Shown: in pieces, positions 8,750 to 16,573 of the stretch
Position numbering within the stretch: the stretch's first letter is position 1
How the letters are laid out: the number at the start of each line of letters is the position of its first letter
Program-made: the position numbers and the translations under genes
DNA from: Lelliottia wanjuensis
GTDB taxonomy: Bacteria; Pseudomonadota; Gammaproteobacteria; Enterobacterales; Enterobacteriaceae
Direction: 5' to 3'
Length of the DNA stretch: 64,000 nucleotides
Assembly: GCF_030238365.1 (NCBI RefSeq)
Contig: NZ_JASSOT010000064.1
Coordinates: forward strand, 62,001-126,000
The notes under the pieces: model-generated
Told to the model about the DNA's origin: nothing
The model's input: only the letters and a program-made list of their open reading frames with translations
The model's database searches: none

Positions 8750-8943
8750 GATGGCCTCCGATTCCAGGCGCGGATTGCGTCTCGCTTTGTTCGATAGGTG
8801 TCGGTTATCGGCTTAATCAGGCACTGCTTAGCAGCGCATCCGGCGTAAACACCTTCACCATCTGCATCCAGTTCCGCATCACCGCCGCAGAAAGGACACG
8901 GGAGAAGTGATGCCCAGTGAGGGAGCTTGAGGTCGTAAATCAT
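8746..8943 (-). CDS. Lar-like restriction alleviation protein
   Basis: The 65-residue protein has LLPCPFCGGDAEL, a second cysteine pair (CAAKQC) and the end motif AIRAWNRR, the pattern of Lar/restriction-alleviation zinc-ribbon proteins. Rac prophage Lar modulates type I restriction; whether this homologue does is unknown. The start overlaps the NinG stop (ATGA). Confidence 0.8.
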   Translation of the reverse strand: MIYDLKLPHWASLLPCPFCGGDAELDADGEGVYAGCAAKQCLIKPITDTYRTKRDAIRAWNRRPS

Positions 8944-9527
8944 GCGGCCTCCTGTTGCTTAAGTGATTTGAGCTTTGCGCGGTAATGCGCCGCCAGTGCG
9001 TCGAGTTCTTCACGCGTCCATTTCTTCGATTCGTGCGGTCCCATAAGTCGGTCGAATGCGGCTTGTCCAATCTTGGCGATCAGGCGCGGTCGGTATTCCC
9101 CGATATTCCCGGACAGGTACGAATTACAGGCCTCGCACTGGAGATGGCAGTTGGTTTCGTCGTAGCGGGTTTCTGGCGATGCGCCAACAGTACGGAAGTG
9201 ACCGGCATTCATCTTTGCACCGGAATTGCGACCGCAACTGATGCAAGGCTGACCAGCATCGCGCTGGCGAATGAACGCGTTGAACGCTATCTGGGCGCGT
9301 TTGTGATATTGGCTGAGTGGTTGCAAGGCTTTCTTGCGAATCTTCAGCTCACGGCGCTCCTGCTGCGCTTCCTGCTTTCTTTTGCGCTCGGCTTCAATCT
9401 TCTTCTTGGCAAGGAGTTGCTGGCTGTATTCGAAGCCATGCTCAGGACAACACCACCAGACGTTATCGAAAGTGGCGGTGAATTTGGTCTTGCAGATTTT
9501 GCAGGTGCGGCGCACTGGTTTACGCAT
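8940..9527 (-). CDS. ninG: NinG (Rap) recombination protein
   Basis: About 195 residues from the ATG at 9527; a GTG at 9536 is also possible. It has an N-terminal zinc ribbon (CKICKTKF...WWCCPEHG), a long Lys/Arg/Glu coiled stretch and a C-terminal CISCGR...HLQCEACN zinc site with GHFRTVGA, matching NinG/Rap. Lambda Rap is a structure-specific nuclease that helps resolve recombination intermediates. It stands in the nin cluster between a small membrane gene and the Lar-like gene. Confidence 0.9.
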   Translation of the reverse strand: MRKPVRRTCKICKTKFTATFDNVWWCCPEHGFEYSQQLLAKKKIEAERKRKQEAQQERRELKIRKKALQPLSQYHKRAQIAFNAFIRQRDAGQPCISCGRNSGAKMNAGHFRTVGASPETRYDETNCHLQCEACNSYLSGNIGEYRPRLIAKIGQAAFDRLMGPHESKKWTREELDALAAHYRAKLKSLKQQEAA

Positions 9528-9705
9528 GGTCACCACCCCCTGCTATCAGAGCTACGATAAACAACACCCAGACGAACGCCATGCTGAAAAGGAAGATGTT
9601 CTTTGCCCATTCAGACCAGTGCTTAGGGATAAAAAACGCTTCATGCACAGTGATTGCCTTGGGGTATTTATGTTTATGGCGATATTTGCGAGGTCCGTGA
9701 GGCAT
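9520..9705 (-). CDS. Small membrane protein in the nin region, 61 residues
   Basis: A basic N-terminus ([16 protein letters not shown]) is followed by one membrane segment (IFLFSMAFVWVLFIVALIAG) near the C-terminus. The start shares a base with the NinE stop (TAATG), and the end overlaps NinG, so it is embedded in the operon. A C-terminal membrane anchor is predicted by eye; the function is unknown. Confidence 0.7.
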   Translation of the reverse strand: MPHGPRKYRHKHKYPKAITVHEAFFIPKHWSEWAKNIFLFSMAFVWVLFIVALIAGGGDHA

Positions 9706-9866
9706 TATTTAGTTCTCCGTGCAGCACGGCGCAGCCACATGACATCTGCCAAGTGAGCCGTATAGTGAAAGGTTTTGATATCGGATGGGTTGACGATCGG
9801 CTTGCGCTTACGGCGAGCTGGAACGTTGAAGATGCCGCGCTCCATGACTTTAGCGAGAGGTGTCAT
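9705..9866 (-). CDS. ninE: NinE-like protein
   Basis: The start at 9866 gives [29 protein letters not shown]..., 53 residues, close to the NinE family of P22-like phages ([17 protein letters not shown]). A longer frame upstream has no support. It overlaps NinB by 17 bases. NinE has no established function. Confidence 0.8.
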   Translation of the reverse strand: MTPLAKVMERGIFNVPARRKRKPIVNPSDIKTFHYTAHLADVMWLRRAARRTK

Positions 9867-10308
9867 TGTGCTCACCCCACTGCTTGGCCCACTCAATCTC
9901 TATGCGGGACTTCTCGCTGAACTTGACGTTCTGCTGGGTGCCGAACCAGTAGATAGCCTCGATGACTTCCACCATCTGGCGCACTGTCATCTTGCTGGTA
10001 CGCTGACCGAACATAACAATGCCGCCGTCAATGCCGGGAGCCATGCGCTGCTCTTGCTTTTTGGACTTGGCGACCATTGCGGTGATCAGGTCTTTCCAGT
10101 CGTCGGAATCGTATTTATTTCCGAACCAGAGAACCTGGTCGGACAGGTCTTTCAGCAACGGCCACATCTTTTTGTTTTGGATTGCGGTACGAGTCATCTC
10201 CTTGATATCGAGAATTAGTGGGCGCTTGGCATCCACCGGCAATTCCCGGATGAAGTTGATGGCGTTTTGTTTGACCGAATCGTTAACGAGATGGAATTGT
10301 TGCTTCAT
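9850..10308 (-). CDS. ninB: NinB (Orf) recombination mediator
   Basis: The 152-residue protein shares with lambda Orf/NinB the segments I recall as [36 protein letters not shown] and IEWAKQWGE. Lambda Orf binds single-stranded DNA and SSB and can replace RecFOR in phage recombination. It is the first nin gene, downstream of a hairpin-rich non-coding stretch. Confidence 0.9.
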   Translation of the reverse strand: MKQQFHLVNDSVKQNAINFIRELPVDAKRPLILDIKEMTRTAIQNKKMWPLLKDLSDQVLWFGNKYDSDDWKDLITAMVAKSKKQEQRMAPGIDGGIVMFGQRTSKMTVRQMVEVIEAIYWFGTQQNVKFSEKSRIEIEWAKQWGEHNDTSR

Positions 10309-10399
10309 GCGCCACCTCCTTGAGGAAACGATGAATGCAGAAAGTCGCAGGTGCCGATAAGCATCTGTGACGGGTGATTTGATGTGTTCTTTGTGTGTA

Positions 10400-10463
10400 G
10401 CATGCGATTTCCCAATCGCATGCAGAGGTCTTACCGCCGGGCGTTCAACTCCGACGGCAAGAC
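10400..10463. repeat. Two adjacent inverted repeats without a T-run
   Basis: The first is a perfect ten-pair repeat, GCATGCGATT then AATCGCATGC with a four-base loop (10400-10423). The second (10428-10463) pairs 11 of 13 positions around a ten-base loop. Neither is followed by a T-run on either strand, so they are not ordinary terminators. They fill the 10309-10519 gap before NinB, which otherwise holds nothing recognisable. Confidence 0.6.
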
Positions 10464-10519
10464 TATTTTGCCAGGATGTATAAATTAATCAATCGTTGCT
10501 TGACGTTGCGTCGAATGGG

Positions 10520-10885
10520 TTAGGCATCAACCAACTCTCCGACCCTATCCTGAAAGCAAATGTCGTCGTAGCGCTTTTCCTTTTCCCATGCATCAAAGTC
10601 AGACTGAGCAACTTCTTCCACGCGAAATACAACACCGACGATTCCTGTGCATTTGTTAACGTACTCACCTCCATCCTCCAGAGAGCTTTCGATAACCAAT
10701 CCGGCAGTCTCTTTCAGGCATAAAAGGGCGCACTTGAGGTCCTTAAAATATCGGTGCTCTGTCATGCAAGACGTAACGCGATAAGTAATTACCTTTGGCT
10801 CTGCTTCTCTGCGCTTTTGCTCCCTCTCGATTGCATTGCGCATATCAGCTAGCTCGTGCTTAGTCATGGATGAGTAGTCCATCAC
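10520..10885 (-). CDS. Hypothetical phage protein, 121 residues
   Basis: The N-terminus is helical and charged (MTKHELADMRNAIEREQKRREAEPK) and is followed by a mixed alpha/beta domain with several cysteines. It overlaps the upstream gene by four bases. I do not recognise a family; it belongs to the accessory genes between replication and nin modules. Confidence 0.65.
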   Translation of the reverse strand: MMDYSSMTKHELADMRNAIEREQKRREAEPKVITYRVTSCMTEHRYFKDLKCALLCLKETAGLVIESSLEDGGEYVNKCTGIVGVVFRVEEVAQSDFDAWEKEKRYDDICFQDRVGELVDA

Positions 10886-11280
10886 TCAGCCTCCTGCTGC
10901 GGTGCTGCTGCGAGCATCCGCCGATAAACATCGTAAGTTCCGAACTGCTCGTCACCAGCCTCAAGCATTTCGTGGGTAGGCTCTTCTGGCACCATTACCC
11001 ACCCATCTTTCACTGCGCCAGACTGCATGGCGGCACAGAAAGTGTTATGCATCCACTCAGCCCCGCTGAGCCAGTGAAGCCTTTTCTCTCCGTTCAACCA
11101 CGATGGAATATCACTTTCTGTCGGCTTGCTGGGCACTACCTGCTGCGCGTTCCGGTATTCCTGAAGCTCGCGCAGCGCTGCGGCGACGTAATGGCTTTTG
11201 TGTTCATCAGCCCACAGAATCAAGCGAATGAGCGTCGCATTTGATATGCGCTCACCGTCTGTTAGTTTGTTATTTGTCAT
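10882..11280 (-). CDS. Hypothetical phage protein, 132 residues
   Basis: The C-terminal part WVMVPEEPTHEMLEAGDEQF...YRRMLAAAPQ is a pattern shared by many accessory proteins of lambdoid phages in the Ea22/Ead group. The N-terminal part is helical. It overlaps genes on both sides in the same transcript. The function is unknown. Confidence 0.65.
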   Translation of the reverse strand: MTNNKLTDGERISNATLIRLILWADEHKSHYVAAALRELQEYRNAQQVVPSKPTESDIPSWLNGEKRLHWLSGAEWMHNTFCAAMQSGAVKDGWVMVPEEPTHEMLEAGDEQFGTYDVYRRMLAAAPQQEAE

Positions 11281-11743
11281 TTTGATGACTCCTTATTTCC
11301 CATAAAACACGAGCAACACCGCCATTTCCGAGAGGGTCACGCTTATCTTTTAATGCCACACTAGATGCCGCCCACCCAGCACGAGGCGGAATGTCCTTAA
11401 CCCGCACAAAACCAACTGCGCGTAGCGATGCTCCGGATTCATCAGCCTGCGTGTAAGTGATGCAACGGCGGTATCCCATCGCTTTTGCAGCACGCCATAC
11501 AGCACCGTAGAGCGCGCTATTTGCATTGCGCTCACCTGTGGTGCAAGTGCGGTTAATCTCCAGAGTGAGGCCGTCATCAAAGTGACGAGCTATCGGGCGA
11601 CCGGCAGTCGCTACGCCTACGATCTCGCCTGAGCTATTTTTCAAGCCAATGCTGAACTTATGTCCACGCGGAGGCTTATTGTGTCGATGGTGAAGCCGCA
11701 CAAACTCCTGAGCTATTCGCAATGAAATTGGTGAAATAATCAT
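11270..11743 (-). CDS. XF1762-like phage protein
   Basis: The 157-residue protein has the segments LRIAQEFVRLHHRHNKPPRGHKF and EIVGVATAGRPIARHFDDG typical of the XF1762 family, and a GYRRCITYTQADESGASLRAVGF motif reminiscent of acetyltransferase folds. The family is widespread in phages with no proven activity. It sits just after an HNH gene and overlaps the next gene by 11 bases. Confidence 0.75.
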   Translation of the reverse strand: MIISPISLRIAQEFVRLHHRHNKPPRGHKFSIGLKNSSGEIVGVATAGRPIARHFDDGLTLEINRTCTTGERNANSALYGAVWRAAKAMGYRRCITYTQADESGASLRAVGFVRVKDIPPRAGWAASSVALKDKRDPLGNGGVARVLWEIRSHQNDK

Positions 11744-11748
11744 TTTGT

Positions 11749-12174
11749 TTAAGCCCCTTGCGGGGCCTCTCCGTTGTATTGTTCAAACCAGAAAATCACT
11801 GGCTTTTCGATAACTTCAATCAGGCCGAAACGCTCTGCTGTGCGAAAATTTACGCTGTATGCGCGGGCGCGCTCTGCCTGTGCCGCCACCTGCTCACGAA
11901 AGCCATCAACGGGAAATGTCGCTTTAAAGAGGTTGCATGGAGCGCATGCCGGGAAAAGGTTTTCGATAGCGTCGTTTTCAGGCCGCCAAAACTCTCCTGT
12001 AGCAACTGCACGGCGTGTACCGTCCGATTGCCGATCGCCAAACTCCCACTTACGCAACGCCGCTTCGACGTGGTCAGCATGCCAGCCCTTTTCCGGCAGT
12101 TCGCATCCGCAGTAAGCGCAACGGCCGCCGAATTTCATGCGCAGTTCTGCGCGCTGTTTTTTGGTTAGCGCCAT
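11749..12174 (-). CDS. HNH endonuclease 1
   Basis: The 141-residue protein has a zinc-binding CAYCGCELP, the HNH core KGWHADHVEAA and the closing NLFPACAPCNLFK (CxxC), so the nuclease motif looks complete. HNH enzymes of this type occur in phages as free-standing or homing nucleases. It starts one base after the preceding stop codon, which argues for long residence in the operon. Confidence 0.85.
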   Translation of the reverse strand: MALTKKQRAELRMKFGGRCAYCGCELPEKGWHADHVEAALRKWEFGDRQSDGTRRAVATGEFWRPENDAIENLFPACAPCNLFKATFPVDGFREQVAAQAERARAYSVNFRTAERFGLIEVIEKPVIFWFEQYNGEAPQGA

Positions 12175-12175
12175 G

Positions 12176-12649
12176 TCATTCCCCTTTCACTGTGATGCCA
12201 GCTGCGCGCTGTTCGTTAAACTGGCGGCGTGAATCCCATCCCCAGCAGAAAAATCCGTAGTATGTGCAATTATCTCCAACGGTCCACGCCTCTGATGCCA
12301 GTTCTTTTTTGACTTCATTCCATGCCCAGCCACGACAATAATCAGCGTCAGCATTCTCTTTAAAATTGATTGGATTGGCTGGACGCGACTCCAGCTCAGC
12401 AATCCGCTTCTCTGCGGCGTCCAAATCCGCACCCAACTTCTCCGCCATCTGAAACCAGTTAGCGCGCTGTTCTTCTTTGGCTTCCAGTTCATCCAGCAGC
12501 GCCAGCACGGTGTCAGGTGAACAATGCTGTATGAATCGAGTGATTGCCCTGGAATAGCCATCAGCATTTAAATCATCCTCGATACCTATCCATACCTCTG
12601 GCTCGGCACCATTCGCCGCTTCACGCAGCGCCTGCTTGTTTGTGCTCAT
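12176..12649 (-). CDS. Ead/Ea22-like accessory protein
   Basis: The 157-residue protein has an alternating helical middle (LDELEAKEEQRANWFQMAEKLG, LDAAEKRIAELE) that is a coiled coil and matches Ea22-like phage proteins. A C-terminal Trp/Cys-rich part (CRGWAWNEVKKEL, FFCWGWDSRR) follows. The stop lies one base before the HNH start. Function unknown. Confidence 0.65.
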   Translation of the reverse strand: MSTNKQALREAANGAEPEVWIGIEDDLNADGYSRAITRFIQHCSPDTVLALLDELEAKEEQRANWFQMAEKLGADLDAAEKRIAELESRPANPINFKENADADYCRGWAWNEVKKELASEAWTVGDNCTYYGFFCWGWDSRRQFNEQRAAGITVKGE

Positions 12650-12870
12650 TTGGCCTCCTGGCGAAGCTGGGTAGCGAATAACTGGAGATACAGCGATGCT
12701 GAGCGATGATGCTCTGCTGCGACTGGCGCTTCTTTCTCGCTGCGTTCCGCAAGCTGGTTTAACTCTGCGATAGCTGAATCCACACCGCTGGCCCGCACTT
12801 CAGACAGGATTGCGTCGAAATCAGATTCGTTATTGATGAGCCTTTCTCTTTCTAATTTTGATAATTTCAT
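12646..12870 (-). CDS. Hypothetical phage protein, 74 residues
   Basis: An all-helical small protein, MKLSKLERERLINNESDFDAILSEV..., with no cysteines or membrane segment. It overlaps the Ea22-like gene by four bases and follows the second HNH gene. No family recognised. Confidence 0.6.
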   Translation of the reverse strand: MKLSKLERERLINNESDFDAILSEVRASGVDSAIAELNQLAERSEKEAPVAAEHHRSASLYLQLFATQLRQEAK

Positions 12871-12873
12871 CAG

Positions 12874-13416
12874 TCAAATTCCTCTATATCTGCCATGGTT
12901 TGGGTGGAATCCGTGCTTAATCTCTGCGCCTTTTCTGAGAGCCACCGCCTCAAGAAGAGAGCTTCGCATGCCAAGCTCAATTGTTTTTTTGCCAACGGTT
13001 ATTCTGGATCTCCACATGCCTTTATTTTCTACCCACGAAATTCCGGGGCATCCACAGGAGTTGTTGCGCTGAACTGGTCTATTTCTGTGCTGATCTGCTT
13101 GAGAAGCTAACCTGAGATTTTCAATGCGGTTATTTGTGGAATCTTGGTCAATATGATCAATGGTCATCCCTACTGGAATTGCACCATTCACCATTTCCCA
13201 GTACACCCTGTGAGCTTTGTATTTCTTCCCTTTAAACCCGATGTGAATGGTTCTATGCCCTGTATTATCGACATGCAGTGATCCTGCAACTTTCCCTAGG
13301 AACCTTTTGTTCCAGATAGCAAATGCTCTTTTCGAAGCGAATGAGGATGCAGGCCTTTCTTTCCATATTGCTATCCCTTCAAGAGGGAGGTAATTCAGTA
13401 ATGAATGCCAATTCAT
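12874..13416 (-). CDS. HNH homing endonuclease 2 with AP2-like domain
   Basis: The 180-residue protein has YKAHRVYWEMVNGAIPVGMTIDHID and NNRIENLRLAS, the HNH motif of phage homing enzymes, then GISWVENKGMWRSRITVGKKTIELG, an AP2-like DNA-binding repeat. This domain pair is typical of mobile, self-spreading nucleases. Its start overlaps the stop of the upstream gene (ATGA), so it has been inserted cleanly between accessory genes or into the end of one. Confidence 0.88.
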   Translation of the reverse strand: MNWHSLLNYLPLEGIAIWKERPASSFASKRAFAIWNKRFLGKVAGSLHVDNTGHRTIHIGFKGKKYKAHRVYWEMVNGAIPVGMTIDHIDQDSTNNRIENLRLASQADQHRNRPVQRNNSCGCPGISWVENKGMWRSRITVGKKTIELGMRSSLLEAVALRKGAEIKHGFHPNHGRYRGI

Positions 13417-13628
13417 ATCCCAGCCCCCTTCAGCCCCGCATTCTCCGCAGCCAGCTGCTCCACCTTGCGCAGCAGATTCTCGATTGTGATATCTGCTGCG
13501 CGACCGTAGCGCTCGGATTCGGCGTAGTCTTCATGGCGAACGTATCCGCCATCATCTTTTTCAAGCATGGATAAATAACGGTATCCGTCTGAATCTCTAT
13601 AACCTGCTGAGTAACGTTTAATGCTCAT
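13413..13628 (-). CDS. Hypothetical phage protein, 71 residues
   Basis: It has a Tyr/Asp-rich N-terminus (YSAGYRDSDGYRYLSMLEKDDGGYVRHEDY) and ends in a coiled stretch IENLLRKVEQLAAENAGLK. Related phage proteins often continue past this coil, so the gene may have been shortened when the adjacent homing endonuclease arrived; that is conjecture. Confidence 0.6.
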   Translation of the reverse strand: MSIKRYSAGYRDSDGYRYLSMLEKDDGGYVRHEDYAESERYGRAADITIENLLRKVEQLAAENAGLKGAGI

Positions 13629-13630
13629 GC

Positions 13631-13942
13631 TTATCTCCCGCTCCTGATTTCTTTCAGGCGCTGATTAAATAGGTTGGTGAGGGGGTTTACTTCGTCTCGG
13701 CAATAACAGGCGTGTCGTTTCTTTGGCTCGTTTACCGGCCTGTCTTCGGGTGGAATGGCGTAATACCGGAACCGGCGCTCCATCCCTTCTCGGCGGAGTG
13801 TTTGTGCTTTAGTGAGGTTTGATAGTGCTGCTGAGGCGGAGCGCTTTGGTATTTTGGTGTCTCGGATGACGTCAGAGAGGTAGCAGCCTGGGTGTTTGGT
13901 GACATACTGGATGATTGCTGGTATCTGGCCGTTAGACCTCAT
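13631..13942 (-). CDS. Winged-helix-like phage protein
   Basis: In this 103-residue protein the N-terminal half reads as a winged helix (IPAIIQYVTKHPGCYLSDVIRDTKIPKRSASAALSNLTK then a basic wing LRREGMERRFRYY). The C-terminal half is basic with a Cys pair. It overlaps the DnaC-like gene by four bases. A DNA-binding role is likely; the target is unknown. Confidence 0.65.
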   Translation of the reverse strand: MRSNGQIPAIIQYVTKHPGCYLSDVIRDTKIPKRSASAALSNLTKAQTLRREGMERRFRYYAIPPEDRPVNEPKKRHACYCRDEVNPLTNLFNQRLKEIRSGR

Positions 13943-14790
13943 GATTTGCTCCTGTAACTATCCCAGGTAAACGCCAGTGTGCATCCGCCGCCATCGTTCA
14001 TTCGGTCAATCACGCGCTCACCAATGAACGCCGACAACTCGTCTTTGCTCTGGTTGCTGATCAGGATGGTTGGCTTCATGCGCTCGTATCGGGTGTTGAT
14101 GATTTCGAACATGATCAGCTTCTCAGCGTCGCTGCCGAACTGCACACCTACCTCATCGATGATTAGCAGGTCTGGATGCGTGAAATGCTTAATCACGTCG
14201 TCCTCTGTGCGGGTTGACGTTTTCGACCAGGTGGATTTGTACTCTCTGGCAATTTTCAGCGCTGTCGTGAATACTGCGGAACTTTGATGCTCGGTGATCG
14301 CGTGTCTGGCAATTGCCAGCGCCAGATGGTTCTTTCCGGTGCCTGGCTTACCACACATCACCAGACCGCCGCCCTTCTGGAGTCGCTCGGGCCATTTGCT
14401 TGCGTAGGCCTGGCATACTCTTAGCGCGCGCCCTGCGTCCTCAGAGACTGCTTCGTAGTTCTGCAGCGTGCATCCACTGAATCGATCTGGGATATCAAGC
14501 CTGCGCAGAAGGTCTTCCACGTGTCGCTTTCGCGCTGACTCGTCGATTTGAATCTTCTCGGCCTGACGCTCAATAAGTTCTTCACGAATACAGCCCGGGC
14601 AGCGAGACGGAATGGTTGGAATCTTGATGTGCGATGTTGAAACCCGGCGGCGCTGCTTGAACTCTCCATGCTTATCGCAGTTAGCACTTTCAAAAAGCAC
14701 TTCGCTGTTTGGGATATCAAGAGGCGGCTGGCCTAGCTCAACGAGTTGTTTCTCAAGCTGGGATATTTTTTCATCCAGTGTCATGTTCAC
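13939..14790 (-). CDS. DnaC-like helicase loader
   Basis: The 283-residue protein has an N-terminal cysteine cluster (CDKHGEF, CPGC), a Walker A GKPGTGKNHLALAIA (the Asn after Lys is also seen in E. coli DnaC), Walker B LLIIDEVG and the ending FTWDSYRS. It should load host DnaB at the phage origin, the job of lambda P. It overlaps the initiator gene by four bases, giving an O/DnaC pair. Confidence 0.92.
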   Translation of the reverse strand: MNMTLDEKISQLEKQLVELGQPPLDIPNSEVLFESANCDKHGEFKQRRRVSTSHIKIPTIPSRCPGCIREELIERQAEKIQIDESARKRHVEDLLRRLDIPDRFSGCTLQNYEAVSEDAGRALRVCQAYASKWPERLQKGGGLVMCGKPGTGKNHLALAIARHAITEHQSSAVFTTALKIAREYKSTWSKTSTRTEDDVIKHFTHPDLLIIDEVGVQFGSDAEKLIMFEIINTRYERMKPTILISNQSKDELSAFIGERVIDRMNDGGGCTLAFTWDSYRSKS

Positions 14791-15635
14791 TCCTGCGCCC
14801 AGGAAGGCATGTCAGATTGGCCGTAGTCTTTGGTGGCGAAGTTTTCAGGAATGGCTCGCTGTTGTGCTCTGAACTGCGACTGCCCTTTTGGCTGCTTAGG
14901 TTCAAAGATTCCTTGCCAGCCACTCGCTATGCTCTGGTTGATAACTTCTTCAGGTGTATATCCCTTTTCCCTGCTCCTGCCGAGTAGGTTGATTGCCATC
15001 GTCACGCTCTGCATGGACTTAATCGACTTTGCGATCTCCTTGCGATAGTTAACCCACGCAGTCCATGTTTCTGCAGAAAGCCAATCAGGCAACTCAACTG
15101 ATAATGGGTCGAACTTTGGAGAAACTTTTTTGGGGGATATAGGGGGTTTATTAATATTGTCTTTAGTTGTCTTTAAAGAATGTCTTTTGTGTGTCTCTAA
15201 CTTCGAGACTTCACTTGTCTCTAACTTGGAGACATTACGTGTCTCTGGTTTAGAGACAAAATTGCTAACTTGGAGACACTTGCTGAAATGCCATGCAGAA
15301 ACCTCCTTGTTCACGCCAATTTTGTTACCTTCCAGAAACAGGCAATTCATTGAGAGCAGCTCTTTTTTCGCCTTGTTCACGTTCTGCCTGGACAGCCCGG
15401 TTAACTGAGCAATTTGCTCATCAGCGATGCGATCTGACTTCTTGTTGAACCCGTAGGTTTTCCGGATATACGCCAGCATCAACTTAAGCTGGCGAGCGGT
15501 TAAATCGGCGCTTGCAATAGCTTCCAGCAGCTCGTTAGCGATGCGAGTATATCCATCGTCGAGATCTGCCACGCGAGACTCCTGATATCCCGGCGCAGGT
15601 CCGGGAAAGTTGTATACTCTGGCGATATTTGCCAT
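14787..15635 (-). CDS. Replication initiator, O-like
   Basis: The 282-residue protein has an N-terminal winged-helix domain of the phage O type (GYTRIANELLEAIASADLTARQLKLMLAYIRKTYGF), a low-complexity middle with repeated VSKLET encoded by the iterons, and a C-terminal domain expected to contact the helicase loader. It binds the origin inside its own gene and starts replication. The start codon lies within the promoter proposed for an oop-like RNA on the other strand. Confidence 0.88.
   Translation of the reverse strand: MANIARVYNFPGPAPGYQESRVADLDDGYTRIANELLEAIASADLTARQLKLMLAYIRKTYGFNKKSDRIADEQIAQLTGLSRQNVNKAKKELLSMNCLFLEGNKIGVNKEVSAWHFSKCLQVSNFVSKPETRNVSKLETSEVSKLETHKRHSLKTTKDNINKPPISPKKVSPKFDPLSVELPDWLSAETWTAWVNYRKEIAKSIKSMQSVTMAINLLGRSREKGYTPEEVINQSIASGWQGIFEPKQPKGQSQFRAQQRAIPENFATKDYGQSDMPSWAQE
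15193..15277. other. Replication origin iterons inside the O-like gene
   Basis: Three 17-base repeats start at 15193, 15217 and 15241, an exact 24-base period, and a fourth, degenerate on one side, covers 15261-15277. Each full copy is itself an inverted repeat (GTCTC...GAGAC). Placement in the low-complexity middle of the initiator gene matches the lambda origin. They are the likely binding sites of the initiator. Confidence 0.85.
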
Positions 15636-15707
15636 AATTACCTCGTTACTTGGCGTAACACAGTGTTTAAGGGCCTTTGAAGTTACCGCTTCAGAGGCTT
15701 TTTCTTT
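15610..15707 (+). ncRNA. Candidate oop-like antisense RNA with promoter and terminator
   Basis: On the plus strand TTGTAT (15610), a 17-base spacer and CATAAT (15633) form a promoter; about 60 bases on, GCCTTTGAAG and CTTCAGAGGC pair and are followed by TTTTTCTTTT (15673-15707). A short RNA between the O gene and CII, read against both, is the lambda oop arrangement. Here an HNH gene sits in between, so the RNA overlaps the HNH 3' end and not CII. Confidence 0.55.
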
Positions 15708-16155
15708 TCTTAACCTTCCACAGCTTCTTCAAAATGATCTTGCTGATGGTTGTCTGGCTTACTCCGTATTTCTTTCCAAGAGCAACGCCACCAAATTCCT
15801 TATGCCGAGGAATGTAAACTGCGAGAATTTCTTCAACTTGCTCGACTGTTAGTTTTGCCGACCCGTTTGTTTCCCCGACTGCCGAGCGACCTCTCTTTAC
15901 GCGATCTCTGATATTGTCCATCGGCGTTCCGGTCTCTAAATGCGTAGGGTTTATGCATGATGGGTTGTCGCATTTATGTCGAATCACTAAGTCCTTAATC
16001 TCCTTTAAAGTAAGTCCGTGGGCCACGCAGAATGCGAACCTGTGCGCAAGGATGATTTCCCCTTTTACTTTCAATCTCCCATACCCTTTCGTGTTCAATG
16101 CCCCGGTCCAAATAAGGCAATCACTTCTCGTAGCTTGAGGGATAATTTTCAGCAT
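15691..16155 (-). CDS. HNH homing endonuclease 3, between cII and the O-like gene
   Basis: The 154-residue protein has CLIWTGALNTKGYGRL, AHRFAF, the core VIRHKCDNPSCINPTHLETGT and a C-terminal helix-turn-helix (GGVALGKKYGVSQTTISKI), the layout of HNH homing nucleases. The start codon overlaps the CII stop (TAATG). Lambda and P22 have no gene at this position, so it is an insertion into the early operon. Confidence 0.88.
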   Translation of the reverse strand: MLKIIPQATRSDCLIWTGALNTKGYGRLKVKGEIILAHRFAFCVAHGLTLKEIKDLVIRHKCDNPSCINPTHLETGTPMDNIRDRVKRGRSAVGETNGSAKLTVEQVEEILAVYIPRHKEFGGVALGKKYGVSQTTISKIILKKLWKVKKRKSL

Positions 16156-16442
16156 TAGGCCTCCAGTTTTTCTATGTCGCAGCTGGGCGCTTTTTCATTT
16201 GTGAGGATTTCGGCAACCTGCTTAGCAAGCCGGGCCATGTCGTCATCAACGACTCCCCATTCCAGTACCGCTAAGAGCATCGACAGCTTCGGCAGCATGT
16301 TCTCTTTCCAGCGTGTGATTCCTGATTTATCCATTCCCAGAGCCTTGGCGACGTTAGTAGAGCCGCGCATAGCAATCTGATTCAGGATCCAGGACTCGAT
16401 TTTTCGAGCCTGAGCTTTGTTTCGTGAGGTTGTGCTTTCCAT
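16155..16442 (-). CDS. cII: Lysogeny activator CII
   Basis: From the start at 16442, preceded by AAGGAA, the 95-residue protein MESTTSRNKAQARKIESWIL contains TNVAKALGMDKSGITRWK (helix-turn-helix) and PKLSMLLAVLEWGVVDDDMARLA, nearly as in lambda CII. It activates repressor and integrase promoters. An upstream extension of the frame runs into the nutR leader and is not coding. Confidence 0.95.
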   Translation of the reverse strand: MESTTSRNKAQARKIESWILNQIAMRGSTNVAKALGMDKSGITRWKENMLPKLSMLLAVLEWGVVDDDMARLAKQVAEILTNEKAPSCDIEKLEA

Positions 16443-16523
16443 TTGTGATAATTCCTTTGTGTTGAAATAGTGAAAAGGCCATGCGCATACACGCAGAGCC
16501 ATAAAGACTTGTTGTTTTGAATC

Positions 16524-16555
16524 GCCCTTTTTCAGGGCTGAGATGTGATAAGAGC
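16524..16555 (-). promoter_or_regulatory. nutR antitermination site (boxA, boxB)
   Basis: On the minus strand GCTCTTATCA (boxA, 16555-16546) is followed by boxB GCCCTGAAAAAGGGC (16538-16524), which I recall as the lambda nutR boxB. It lies between Cro and CII. It matches the lambda-type N of this prophage. Confidence 0.9.
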
Positions 16556-16573
16556 AGGTGATGCTTGGTACTT

